Source: Bacteroidota bacterium
GTDB lineage: Bacteria; Bacteroidota; Bacteroidia; Chitinophagales; Chitinophagaceae
Assembly: GCA_023422565.1 (NCBI GenBank)
Contig: JAFAGR010000027.1
Span: forward strand, 1-12,544
Direction: 5' to 3'
DNA length: 12,544 nucleotides
Under the pieces are notes generated by a model. It was not told where the DNA came from. It ran no database searches and saw nothing but the letters and a program-made list of their open reading frames with translations. Position 1 is the stretch's first letter. Each line of letters starts with the position of its first letter. This document shows positions 1 through 6,792 of the stretch, in pieces. A program made the translations under genes and the position numbers.

Positions 1-1
1 T

Positions 2-148
2 TCTGCAAAATATTTGCAGGGTTATGTAGATGAATATCTGTTCCGATACAGTAACCGCCTCCACCTTAACAAGATCTGGGACAAGTTGATGGCGCTACTC
101 GCCCAACGAAAACCTCACTCACAAAGGAAATGCATACTAAATGGATAG
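2..148 (+). CDS. IS1595/ISXO2-like transposase, C-terminal fragment (5' end outside window)
   Basis: The plus-strand frame beginning at base 2 is open for 48 codons and stops at TAG 146-148. It contains the signature YVDEYLFRYSNR, followed by a short basic tail. This closely resembles the C-terminal 'YxDEFxFRxNRR' block of the ISXO2-like DDE transposase domain of the IS1595 family, in which the last acidic residue of the catalytic triad lies close to the C-terminus. Only the tail is visible, so I cannot tell whether the element is intact. The stop codon leaves about 45 bp before the lpdA terminator, so the right end of the insertion sequence and its target-site duplication, if present, should lie around 149-186. 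I cannot define the inverted repeat without the left end. The alternative is a decayed remnant. The family call is fairly firm; intactness is unknown. Confidence 0.68.
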   Translation, partial: SAKYLQGYVDEYLFRYSNRLHLNKIWDKLMALLAQRKPHSQRKCILNG

Positions 149-186
149 TCGGGTGGTAGTTGCAGGGCTTGGGGTGCTAAGGGAGT

Positions 187-217
187 AAAAAAAAGGTTGC
201 TTCCTACCGAAGCAACC
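187..217 (-). terminator. Rho-independent terminator of lpdA
   Basis: On the minus strand a perfect 9-bp stem (GGTTGCTTC pairing with GAAGCAACC, bases 195-203 with 209-217) closes a 5-nt loop and is followed directly by eight T residues (187-194 on the plus strand are all A). It lies about 25 bp after the lpdA stop codon, which is textbook intrinsic-terminator geometry. It also insulates lpdA from the insertion-sequence remnant. Confidence 0.93.
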
Positions 218-241
218 ATACACCATCTAAAATTATATCTA

Positions 242-1630
242 CTAAATATCTATCGCTTCTCCATAAGCTGCCGCAGTAGCCTCCTTCACCCCCTCACTAA
301 TGGTCGGGTGCGGATGAACAGCATTCAGAATTTCATGCGCCGTTGTTTCAAGCTTTCTCGCAACCACAGCCTCAGCAATGATCTCCGTAACGTTATACCC
401 GATCATATGGCAACCTAAGAACTCACCATATTTCGCATCGAAGATAACCTTTACAAAACCCTCAGTAGCTCCCGCAGCACTGGCTTTTCCACTTGCCATA
501 AAAGGAAATTTACCAACCTTAATTTCATAACCGGCATCTTTGGCTGCCTTCTCAGTATATCCTACGGACGCAATTTCAGGAGTGGAATAGGTACAACCCG
601 GTATATTGTTATAATCCATTGGTTCAGGATTGTGACCGCTCAAATGCTCCGCCGCATTAATTCCTTCTTTCGAAGCTACGTGGGCAAGAGCCTGGCCCGG
701 CGTGCAATCACCAATTGCGTAAATGCCCTTGATATTTGTTTGCTGAAAAGCATCAACAACAATCTTTCCTTTTTCCGTTTTTATTCCGAGCTCTTCAAGC
801 CCTATCTTCTCAATATTTGCTACAACACCAACTGCACTTAGCAGGATATCAGCCTCCAGCGTAACTTCCCCTGAAGCTGTTTTTACCGTGGCTCTCACAC
901 CGTTTCCTGAAGTATCAACCTTGGTAACTTCCGCATTCGTCATTATCTCGATTCCCTGTTTCTTATATTGTTTTTCAAGTTCCTTACTGATGTCTTCATC
1001 TTCAACCGGTACAATGCGCGGCATGAACTCAACAATAGTGATCTTAGTGCCCATACTGTTGTAGAAATAAGCAAATTCGGACCCTATAGCACCGCTACCA
1101 CAAATGATCATGCTCTTAGGCTGTTGGGGCAAAACCATTGCTTCACGGTATCCGATTATCTTCTTTCCGTCTATCGGCATTGATGGCAGTTCGCGGGAAC
1201 GGCCACCGGTTGCAATGATGATGTTTTTCGCTTCAACCACCTGTTTGTTATTGTCGGATCCGGTAACCTCAACTTTTCCCGGGGCTAAAACCCTTGCATT
1301 GCCCATGATCACATCGATCTTATTCTTTTTCATCAGGAACTGCACGCCCTTGCTCATCTTATCTGCCACACCGCGGCTCCGTTTGATCACGCCGCCAAAA
1401 TCATTGCTCGCTTCCTTTACATTGATACCATAGTTTGACGCATGCTTTGCGTATTCATAAACCTGCGCGCTTTTCAATAAGGCTTTCGTAGGGATGCAGC
1501 CCCAGTTCAGACAAATGCCGCCAAGGCTCTCCCTTTCAATGATCGCAACTTTTTTACCGAGCTGGCTTGAACGGATCGCTGCAGGATATCCTCCCGGGCC
1601 GCTGCCAATTACTATAACATCGTATGCCAT
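242..1630 (-). CDS. lpdA: Dihydrolipoamide dehydrogenase (E3)
   Basis: This 462-residue flavoprotein re-oxidises the lipoyl arms of 2-oxoacid dehydrogenase complexes with NAD+ in the cytoplasm, and can also serve the glycine cleavage system. Visible motifs in order are the N-terminal FAD Rossmann motif GSGPGG (residues 9-14), the redox-active disulfide in GGICLNWGCIPTK (Cys40 and Cys45), ATGGR (140-144), the NAD-binding GSGAIGSE (178-185), a second FAD contact GDCTPG near residue 312, and the C-terminal active-site signature HPHPTISE (439-446) with the His441/Glu446 pair expected of the dimer interface. Length is normal for the family (about 460-475). The gene stands alone between its own Bacteroidota-type promoter and a strong terminator, so it is probably monocistronic and not part of a dehydrogenase-complex operon. 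The ATG start is supported by the promoter position and by the Rossmann strand beginning at residue 3. Confidence 0.97.
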   Translation of the reverse strand: MAYDVIVIGSGPGGYPAAIRSSQLGKKVAIIERESLGGICLNWGCIPTKALLKSAQVYEYAKHASNYGINVKEASNDFGGVIKRSRGVADKMSKGVQFLMKKNKIDVIMGNARVLAPGKVEVTGSDNNKQVVEAKNIIIATGGRSRELPSMPIDGKKIIGYREAMVLPQQPKSMIICGSGAIGSEFAYFYNSMGTKITIVEFMPRIVPVEDEDISKELEKQYKKQGIEIMTNAEVTKVDTSGNGVRATVKTASGEVTLEADILLSAVGVVANIEKIGLEELGIKTEKGKIVVDAFQQTNIKGIYAIGDCTPGQALAHVASKEGINAAEHLSGHNPEPMDYNNIPGCTYSTPEIASVGYTEKAAKDAGYEIKVGKFPFMASGKASAAGATEGFVKVIFDAKYGEFLGCHMIGYNVTEIIAEAVVARKLETTAHEILNAVHPHPTISEGVKEATAAAYGEAIDI

Positions 1631-1657
1631 AAGATTTTTGTTTGATTTTCAACGGGG

Positions 1658-1689
1658 CAAAACTACTTTACCTGCCCTTACAAACCAAA
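1658..1689 (-). promoter_or_regulatory. Bacteroidota-type promoter of lpdA
   Basis: The minus strand carries TTTG (1686-1689) and, 20 bp downstream, TAGTTTTG (1658-1665). This matches the TTTG / TAnnTTTG pair at about -33/-7 used by the primary sigma factor of Bacteroidota. The -7 box ends 27 bp upstream of the lpdA ATG, giving a short leader of about 20 nt. Confidence 0.72.
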
Positions 1690-1743
1690 GCTATTTTTAT
1701 CATAATATGGCGGGATAAGCCCATGATGAACAAATAATTCGGG

Positions 1744-1751
1744 TAATTTTA
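1744..1751 (+). promoter_or_regulatory. Putative -7 element for the TlpA-like gene
   Basis: TAATTTTA lies 5 bp before the ATG at 1757 and differs from TAnnTTTG only in the last base. If used, the transcript would be nearly leaderless. No convincing TTTG is found about 20 bp upstream, so support is modest. The divergent lpdA promoter lies in the same 126-bp spacer. Confidence 0.35.
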
Positions 1752-1756
1752 CGGAT

Positions 1757-2251
1757 ATGAGCAAAACCTTTTTTATCCTTTTGTTATCCTGTGGATTTCA
1801 ATTTGGAATTGCGCAGGAAATCCCCGCCTGGCAGGCCACTGATATGGCAAATTATATAGGCGATAAAAAGGGCGCAAAGGTGAAAGTTATAAATATGTGG
1901 GCAACCTTTTGCAAACCATGTATCGAGGAGATCCCGGGTTTTATTGATGAAGTTAAAAAGTTTGGAAACGATGTGGAGCTGATGCTTATAAGCGTAGACC
2001 TTAAAAGCCACTATCCTAGCAAGATCAGCAATTTCGCAAAGTCGCATCATTTTAATGCGCCTATTGTCTGGTTAAACGAAACAAACGCTGATTATTTCTG
2101 CCCGATGTTGGACAAGTCGTGGAGCGGCAGCATCCCGGCAACCCTTATCGTAAATCCTTCTACCGGGTATCGGAAATTTTTCGAAGAAGAAATGAGCAGC
2201 GAGCAACTGGCAAAGGAGATTGAATCAGCACTAAGTGGCATCGGTCGGTAG
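1757..2251 (+). CDS. Exported TlpA-like thioredoxin-fold protein
   Basis: This 164-residue protein starts with a short hydrophobic signal sequence (residues 1-20, ending in IAQ), which points to the periplasm. A Cys at residue 12 (LLLSC) leaves open a lipoprotein, but the hydrophobic stretch before it is very short, so signal peptidase I cleavage after about residue 20 seems more likely. The thioredoxin fold is shown by VINMWATFCKPCIEEIP with a CxxC active site (Cys52-Lys-Pro-Cys55). That layout is typical of TlpA/ResA-type thiol-disulfide reductases, although the usual WCxxC Trp is Phe here. A cis-Pro-like segment (GSIPATLIV) follows near residues 122-130. Such proteins reduce disulfides in envelope proteins or during cytochrome c maturation; no specific partner can be assigned. 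It is the only complete plus-strand gene in the window and appears to be transcribed alone. No terminator is evident downstream. Confidence 0.85.
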   Translation: MSKTFFILLLSCGFQFGIAQEIPAWQATDMANYIGDKKGAKVKVINMWATFCKPCIEEIPGFIDEVKKFGNDVELMLISVDLKSHYPSKISNFAKSHHFNAPIVWLNETNADYFCPMLDKSWSGSIPATLIVNPSTGYRKFFEEEMSSEQLAKEIESALSGIGR

Positions 2252-2285
2252 TGGGCAGGCATTAGTCGAAGGCTGATGGCCTGGA

Positions 2286-2352
2286 TCGGTAGTTGATAGT
2301 TGATGGATTGAAAATATTCCCAATTATCAAATTAGCTAATCATCAAATCACC
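2286..2352. repeat. Short degenerate repeats in the convergent spacer
   Basis: The spacer between the two convergent thioredoxin-fold genes contains a perfect tandem TAGTTGA x2 (about 2290-2303). Just before the minus-strand stop it also contains two adjacent 16-bp copies, AATTATCAAATTAGCT and AATCATCAAATCACCC (2322-2353; 12 of 16 identical). The copies span the perfect palindrome ATTAGCTAAT. There is no stem with a T-tract, so this is not a recognisable terminator. Confidence 0.5.
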
Positions 2353-2958
2353 CTAACCTTTCTTGCGCTTAATGGTGCATCCAATACTTTTAGATTCTTT
2401 TACTCCCACCTCTTTACCGGCAACCATTTCTTTTATCGCTTCACGAAGGTGCTGGCGGGTAACAGTCATCTCATCAGTAGGATTGTCATCTATAGCGCCG
2501 TGATAAACAAGCGTCATGTTGCTATCGAAAAGAAATACTTCCGGTGTTCTCTTTGCATCAAACGCATCTGCAATCACATTGTTCTCATCAATTACATACG
2601 GCCAATTATAATTTAAACCTTTGGCATATGCCTTCATTGCCTCGTAACTGTCCTCATCGCCCCGCTGTGCCTCATTGCTGTTAATTAGAATAACGCCCAC
2701 ATTATTCTTTGCGGCAAAAACCGAAATAGTCGTTGTTCTTTGCTCGTTTTTTACCACATACGGGCAGGTGTTGCAGCTAAACATAACCAGTAAGCCATTC
2801 TTTTTTGCCGCTTCAGCCATGGAAATTTTCTTGCCTGAAATGTCAAGCATCTTTACATCCGCTTTGGGCAACTTTGATCCGATAGGTAAGGCTTCATTTA
2901 CAAAACCGGTAGTGGCAGCAACTAATGCAATACCAATGGAAAGAAAAATTGCTTTCAT
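2353..2958 (-). CDS. Exported thioredoxin/peroxiredoxin-like protein (PRX-like family, CNTCPYV motif)
   Basis: This 201-residue protein has an N-terminal hydrophobic signal sequence (residues 1-20, MKAIFLSIGIALVAATTGF). It is followed by a redoxin fold with the active site SCNTCPYV (Cys62 and Cys65). The segment DANNVI-like, here DENNVIADAF, then TPEVFLF supplies the cis-Pro loop, and the tail contains a conserved-looking SIGCTIK. This matches the CxxCP 'peroxiredoxin-like' thioredoxin-family proteins related to AhpC/TSA. The physiological substrate is unknown, so no gene symbol is given. I chose the ATG at 2958 rather than the upstream in-frame ATG at 3018: a TATCTTTG promoter element sits at 2978-2985, downstream of the earlier codon, and the signal sequence begins right at MKAIF. 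The gene follows the YihY-like gene by 71 bp but seems to have its own promoter. Confidence 0.87.
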   Translation of the reverse strand: MKAIFLSIGIALVAATTGFVNEALPIGSKLPKADVKMLDISGKKISMAEAAKKNGLLVMFSCNTCPYVVKNEQRTTTISVFAAKNNVGVILINSNEAQRGDEDSYEAMKAYAKGLNYNWPYVIDENNVIADAFDAKRTPEVFLFDSNMTLVYHGAIDDNPTDEMTVTRQHLREAIKEMVAGKEVGVKESKSIGCTIKRKKG

Positions 2959-2977
2959 GTTTATCATTTTAGAGAGG

Positions 2978-3010
2978 CAAAGATATTCATTATACCTCTT
3001 ATGCCCGAAA
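2978..3010 (-). promoter_or_regulatory. Promoter of the exported PRX-like gene
   Basis: TATCTTTG (minus strand, 2978-2985) is a perfect TAnnTTTG -7 box. A TTTC at 3007-3010, 21 bp upstream, could serve as a weak -33. The predicted transcript would start about 15 nt before the ATG at 2958, which excludes the longer reading frame start at 3018. Confidence 0.6.
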
Positions 3011-3029
3011 CCGTTCATATAAAGTCATG

Positions 3030-3968
3030 TTATTTTACCGGCTGCATTTGTTTACGCGCACTGGCTGATTTGATGCTTACATTTAACTCAAACCCAATAA
3101 GAAGGGCCAAAGAATTGATGAATATCAAAGCCATGATCACCATTATAGTTCCTATGGAGCCGTACAGCGCGTTAAATCTGCCAAAATTGTTTACGAAAAA
3201 AGCAAAGCCGAGAGAAGATAAAATGCTCAGAAAGGTAGCTAACACGGTGCCGGGGCTCAGTATTTTCCAACGTTTTTGAACCGCCGGCGCGTATTTAAAA
3301 ATGAAAGCGATAATAAAATAGATAAGCAGAACGATAAGGATCCATCGTGTGTAGAGGATAACTTCCCGCCAGCCGCCGTCTGATACCAGTAACCTTAACA
3401 ATGCACCTTGCATAATAAGGAGTATAAGATAGGTGAGTAACAGCCCGAATAATATGAAGGTGAGTTTGATTGCTATCCACCTTTGCTTGATCTTTTTTCT
3501 TTCCGTAAAACCAAAATACTTTTTATTGAAAGCACGCATCAGGCCCATCATTGCATTCGATGCAAAGAATAGTGACAGAAGGAGAGAAAAAGAAAGCAGG
3601 CCGATCTTGGAACCGCCCATGAATGAATCTAAAAAGCGGATCACTTCTTCATTATATTGGCGGGCAGGAATAATATCATAAACGAGATTATGTACCTGGA
3701 GACGGATGCTTTTAACTGAAACAAAAGGCAGGTGCGGAATAAGCGTGAACAAAAACAGGAACGATGGTGGCAGTGCCATTATAAAATTGTAGGAGATCGC
3801 CGCAGCACGTTCGCGAAGCCCCTGCAGTTTTACCTGTGCATAAAATGCTTTTATCACTTCAAATATGCTCGCACCTTCAAAGCCTGGTAAATACCAGTTC
3901 CGGCTCCTGTTTAATATGAAGCTGGCCAGCTTGTTGCGCGCAAATATTTTTTCGATTTTGGTGAGCAC
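3030..3968 (-). CDS. YihY/BrkB-family inner-membrane protein
   Basis: This 312-residue polytopic membrane protein begins with a GTG codon (3966-3968) that shares its first G with the last base of the mltG stop (TAGTG), implying translational coupling. About 50-60 polar residues precede the first membrane segment. Family hallmarks are AAAISYNFIMALPPSFLFLFTLIP, a second segment around SKIGLLSFSLLLSLFFASNAMMGLMRAFN, two central helices (LTFILFGLLLTYLILLIM and WILIVLLIYFIIAFIFKYAP), and the C-terminal signature NALYGSIGTIMVIMALIFIN...GFELN. Together these give about six transmembrane helices, as expected for YihY/BrkB. The family was once annotated as ribonuclease BN and as a virulence factor; its molecular role is not established, and a transport or envelope function is usually suggested. 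Pairing with mltG fits an envelope role. Confidence 0.92.
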   Translation of the reverse strand: MLTKIEKIFARNKLASFILNRSRNWYLPGFEGASIFEVIKAFYAQVKLQGLRERAAAISYNFIMALPPSFLFLFTLIPHLPFVSVKSIRLQVHNLVYDIIPARQYNEEVIRFLDSFMGGSKIGLLSFSLLLSLFFASNAMMGLMRAFNKKYFGFTERKKIKQRWIAIKLTFILFGLLLTYLILLIMQGALLRLLVSDGGWREVILYTRWILIVLLIYFIIAFIFKYAPAVQKRWKILSPGTVLATFLSILSSLGFAFFVNNFGRFNALYGSIGTIMVIMALIFINSLALLIGFELNVSIKSASARKQMQPVK

Positions 3969-4987
3969 TATTTGCTTTGTTTACTTAATATGAGGCTGTC
4001 GAGCGCTTTTTGATAAGCTTTCGCGAATTTTTTATGATCCTCATAGTTTGAAGCGAAGTTTGAATAGCCGTTAAAATCAGGCTTCGCTACAAAAAATATA
4101 TAATCGGTTTGAGGGGCGTTTAAAACTGCGTCTATGGTTTCCCGTGAAGCTGTACTTATCGGCCCCGGCGGAAGGCCCGTTACCTGGTACGTGTTATATG
4201 GCGATGGATATTTCAAATGACCATAAAGAATTCTTTTCAAACCAAAATTTCTGCTGGCGTATTTTACCGTAGGGTCTGCCTCCAGTTTCATGCCCTTTTT
4301 TATTCTGTTGATGTATACGCTCGCAATCAGTTTCTTATCTTCCTTCTTATTTGTCTCTTCTTCTACAATACTGGCCATGGTATAAACTTCTGCAGGAGAG
4401 AGCCCGATGCTCCTGGCGAGAGCAGTCCGCTCCTCATTCCAAAATTTATCGTGTTCTGATTTCAACCTGCCGATCACTTTTTTAAAATTTCCGTTCCAAT
4501 TCAATTCATAAGTATTGGGGATCACAAGCGTCATAACCGTGTGCGTATCCACTCCTAAATTTTTCAGTGAATCGTTACTTAATAAAAACCGGATGGCTTC
4601 CAGCGAATCACATTCAAATTGCCGGCCTATTTTACCTGCAAGGTCTTCTTTGGTGCGAAGTTTATTTATCACGAGCCTTACGGGTTCCTGATTCGCGCGG
4701 CGCAATTTTTTAACGAGATCAATTAGGTTGGAACCTTTCTCAATTTTATACCTGCCCGGGCGCGCCTTTTCAAATTTTGCGAACTGCTCCACACGCGTAT
4801 AAAAAAATGAGCTTTTGATTATCCCTTCTTTCAACAACTTTTGCTTTATCGTTTTTACATCCTCACCGGTTCTTACATAAAAATAGCCGCCTTCGGGAGG
4901 CTGAACAACCGGGCCAAATATTTGCCAGCCGGAATAAAGCGCAAGGCCCAATAAAAGCAACAGGAGAATTAAAATTCCTTTTTTCAT
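3968..4987 (-). CDS. mltG: Endolytic murein transglycosylase MltG
   Basis: This 339-residue single-pass inner-membrane enzyme cleaves nascent peptidoglycan glycan strands and so helps set their length. Residues 5-25 form an N-terminal membrane anchor. A LysM-like/substrate-positioning region follows (GEDVKTIKQKLLKEGII, about 41-57; PGRYKIEKG, 77-85). The YceG catalytic core includes NTYELNW (158-164) and MASIVEEETNK (204-214), where the conserved catalytic Glu of the family lies in SIVExET, then ADPTVKYA, YNTYQVTGLPPGPI and a YFFV-like strand (YIFFVAKPDFNGY). Length matches the family (about 330-350). The gene lies just downstream of the secG terminator and overlaps the YihY-like gene by one base, so the two form a bicistronic unit. 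The ATG start places the membrane anchor at the very N-terminus. Confidence 0.95.
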   Translation of the reverse strand: MKKGILILLLLLLGLALYSGWQIFGPVVQPPEGGYFYVRTGEDVKTIKQKLLKEGIIKSSFFYTRVEQFAKFEKARPGRYKIEKGSNLIDLVKKLRRANQEPVRLVINKLRTKEDLAGKIGRQFECDSLEAIRFLLSNDSLKNLGVDTHTVMTLVIPNTYELNWNGNFKKVIGRLKSEHDKFWNEERTALARSIGLSPAEVYTMASIVEEETNKKEDKKLIASVYINRIKKGMKLEADPTVKYASRNFGLKRILYGHLKYPSPYNTYQVTGLPPGPISTASRETIDAVLNAPQTDYIFFVAKPDFNGYSNFASNYEDHKKFAKAYQKALDSLILSKQSK

Positions 4988-5010
4988 AGTGTTATGCCGA
5001 ATGATTGAAA

Positions 5011-5017
5011 CAAAGTA
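5011..5017 (-). promoter_or_regulatory. Possible -7 element for mltG
   Basis: TACTTTG on the minus strand resembles TAnnTTTG with one spacer base missing and ends 23 bp before the mltG ATG. It abuts the secG terminator T-tract, and no TTTG is seen about 20 bp upstream. The terminator makes a promoter here likely, but this particular element is uncertain. Confidence 0.3.
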
Positions 5018-5020
5018 AAA

Positions 5021-5048
5021 TAAAAAACCCCGCTCATTTTGAACGGGG
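5021..5048 (-). terminator. Rho-independent terminator after secG
   Basis: On the minus strand CCCCG pairs with CGGGG (5028-5032 with 5044-5048). The stem continues after one C-A mismatch with TCA/TGA around a 3-nt loop, and is followed by TTTTTTATTTTA. It starts 22 bp after the secG stop. It therefore ends the miaB-to-secG unit and separates it from mltG-yihY. Confidence 0.88.
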
Positions 5049-5070
5049 CAATAAAAATTTACATTATGGT

Positions 5071-5439
5071 TTAAGGTGCAGGAACCGGTGCAGGCTGTGT
5101 TCCGGGCATAGGAACTGTGCCTGAAGGTGCAACCGGAGTTGCCGGTGCGGCCTGTTGTGTTTGAGGCTTCGTGCTTACGCCCTGCAATAAATTATCATTT
5201 GCGCTTCCACCTTCCTCAGGAATAAAGGCAGGAGATATTATGCATAATGCGCCAACGATAGCAGCAAATATCCAAGTGCCTTTTTCCATTATATCCGTTG
5301 ATTGCTTAACACCAATAAGTTGGTTACTGAACCCGCCTAAAACTCCTGAAAGTCCACCGCCTTTCGGATTCTGTACAAGAATGATAAAACCAAGTATCAC
5401 AGAGGCGATCAGGATCAATATTCCAAAAAACACTAACAT
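5071..5439 (-). CDS. secG: Preprotein translocase subunit SecG
   Basis: SecG is the small auxiliary subunit of the SecYEG channel in the cytoplasmic membrane. The 122-residue product has two transmembrane helices (about residues 2-22 and 52-74) joined by the family loop LVQNPKGGGLSGVLGG, which is the recognisable SecG signature. Residues from about 82 onward form a Pro/Ala/Gln/Thr-rich low-complexity tail with repeated PAP/APA-like words, longer than in E. coli SecG. I chose the ATG at 5439, not the in-frame ATG at 5484: it lies one base after the TGA of the upstream TPR gene and places the first membrane helix immediately at the N-terminus, whereas the longer form would overlap that gene. 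It is the last gene of the unit and is followed by a terminator. Confidence 0.94.
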   Translation of the reverse strand: MLVFFGILILIASVILGFIILVQNPKGGGLSGVLGGFSNQLIGVKQSTDIMEKGTWIFAAIVGALCIISPAFIPEEGGSANDNLLQGVSTKPQTQQAAPATPVAPSGTVPMPGTQPAPVPAP

Positions 5440-5440
5440 A

Positions 5441-6217
5441 TCAATTATCTTTAATTTTTTCCAGTTTGGCTGCAAAGTAAGCACTTTTGGAAGGATTGAG
5501 CAAACTTAATTTTGTATATATATCGCGGGCTTTCTGAAATTTCTGCTGCTCAATATATACGTCTGCCATTGATTCGGTAAACACCTCTTCTTCGCGGTTA
5601 CTGTTTTCTGCAAAAGCCTTCACGCTTACATCTACGGGAACCTGATCGGTTGCCCCCGGGATCCGCTTCATGGTTTTCAGCCAATCGGTAAAACTTTTCA
5701 TTTGTTTGCCCAGTTTATCCTGCGAAAGCATCTCCTCACTTAATCTAATTCCTTGCGAAGCAAAATAATCTGTGGTATGAAGTGGTTCAAACACAAGTTC
5801 CGTCAATGTTTCCGGTGCTTTTAAACCTCCATTTTCCTGCACTTTTTGAGACCTATCAGGCTGCTCATCTTTTATATCCTGCTGCAAATGTTGCTCCTCT
5901 TTTACCTCAGCGGTCTCCACCGCTGGTTCCGCATCCCTTTCTTTGCGTTCAACCTGATCTTTGAAAATTGAAGAATTTGCGATCGCGCTCATATGCTCAT
6001 TTTGCAGCCGCTCCTGTAATAAGAACGGATGACTGAAATGCAGGGAAGTTTTCGCGGCCTGAAAGGGCGCTGATTCCAAACCTCCCTTTTCGCGCAGCAA
6101 AAAATAATGGGCAAGGCTGAAATACGGATAATTCTTAACCACTTCTTCCAACCACGCCTCCCTTCCTTCCTCGGGCATATCAGTAAAAAGCTGTTCGGAA
6201 AATGATTTCTGCAGCAT
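5441..6217 (-). CDS. Conserved hypothetical protein with C-terminal tetratricopeptide repeat
   Basis: This 258-residue soluble protein has no signal peptide or membrane segment. The N-terminal part contains a short helical motif (YPYFSLAHYFLLREKG, about residues 30-45). A highly charged Glu/Gln/Lys-rich stretch near 90-130 is probably disordered. The C-terminal 45 residues (214-258) fit a single TPR helix pair (MADVYIEQQKFQKARDIYTKLSLLNP). Lone TPR units usually mediate protein contacts. I know proteins of this style from the lptE-secG neighbourhood of Bacteroidota but no established function. Its stop codon lies one base before the secG ATG, so the two are likely translationally coupled. It follows the LptE-like gene by 29 bp. 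Confidence 0.8.
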   Translation of the reverse strand: MLQKSFSEQLFTDMPEEGREAWLEEVVKNYPYFSLAHYFLLREKGGLESAPFQAAKTSLHFSHPFLLQERLQNEHMSAIANSSIFKDQVERKERDAEPAVETAEVKEEQHLQQDIKDEQPDRSQKVQENGGLKAPETLTELVFEPLHTTDYFASQGIRLSEEMLSQDKLGKQMKSFTDWLKTMKRIPGATDQVPVDVSVKAFAENSNREEEVFTESMADVYIEQQKFQKARDIYTKLSLLNPSKSAYFAAKLEKIKDN

Positions 6218-6246
6218 GGTTCAAAGCTAATGAAGAAAAAGCGGTT

Positions 6247-6774
6247 TTACCAGTTTGAAAAAATGCGGTTGAATATCTCGTCTACCAGGTTCCTGACGAT
6301 CTCATCGTTTAAACTTGCCTCTGCCTGCGAAAGACTTTGTGTGGCCGGAAAATCGAAGGATCGGGAAAGGTCGGTTTCAAAATCTTTTGTATCGTCAACG
6401 TTGTTATTGAAGTTGAGGTGAAAGCCGACGGTCAACCGGTTAGTGTTTGCATCATTTCCACTGATACCTACGGTAGATGTATAATACTGCGATACATAAC
6501 CGCTGATGTCATAATGTGCCTGGTCATCATTCGTCTGATTCAACCGCGTGGTGTTAATGATCTTTTGCTTTAGCCGCTCGGTTAATTGCGGACTTAACTG
6601 CGTATTTATATACTGCGCCTTATTTTCAAAATAATTAACCCGGAATGTGGTGATCTCCTGAGGAATAGGGGCAGTATCCTTAAAACCGTACTTGCAGGTG
6701 GAAAAGGTAAAAACAGAAATTAGAATTACGGCGGTGATTAACCGGAGGGCCTGGAATATGTTGTTCTTCTTCAT
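6247..6774 (-). CDS. lptE: LptE-like LPS-assembly lipoprotein
   Basis: This 175-residue protein has an N-terminal signal sequence (hydrophobic 13-25) ending in FSTC with Cys27 as the probable lipidated residue. The lipobox is not canonical (Phe at -3), but relaxed lipoboxes are common in Bacteroidota. The mature part has the layout of Bacteroidota LptE-family proteins: I-P-EITTFRVNYFENKAQYINTQLS near the start, LTERLKQKII helix, a strand pair around YDISGYVSQYYTS, and a C-terminal helix ending EIVRNLVDEIFNRIFSNW. LptE acts as the outer-membrane plug of the LptD translocon. The neighbourhood (directly after a sigma-54 activator and before secG) is where this family is usually found in Bacteroidota. 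The call rests on layout and context rather than on a catalytic motif. Confidence 0.78.
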   Translation of the reverse strand: MKKNNIFQALRLITAVILISVFTFSTCKYGFKDTAPIPQEITTFRVNYFENKAQYINTQLSPQLTERLKQKIINTTRLNQTNDDQAHYDISGYVSQYYTSTVGISGNDANTNRLTVGFHLNFNNNVDDTKDFETDLSRSFDFPATQSLSQAEASLNDEIVRNLVDEIFNRIFSNW

Positions 6775-6792
6775 GAATAATTTAGAATGGTG

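Noticed and set aside
2331..2340. ATTAGCTAAT palindrome as a bidirectional terminator between the convergent genes.
   Set aside because: The stem is short and AT-only, without a T-tract; better explained as part of the degenerate repeat.
2959..3018. Longer N-terminus (20 more residues) for the exported PRX-like protein.
   Set aside because: A perfect TATCTTTG -7 box lies inside this stretch and the signal sequence begins at the later ATG.
5440..5484. Longer SecG start at 5484 overlapping the TPR gene.
   Set aside because: The ATG at 5439 follows the TPR gene stop by one base and puts the first membrane helix at the N-terminus, as in known SecG.
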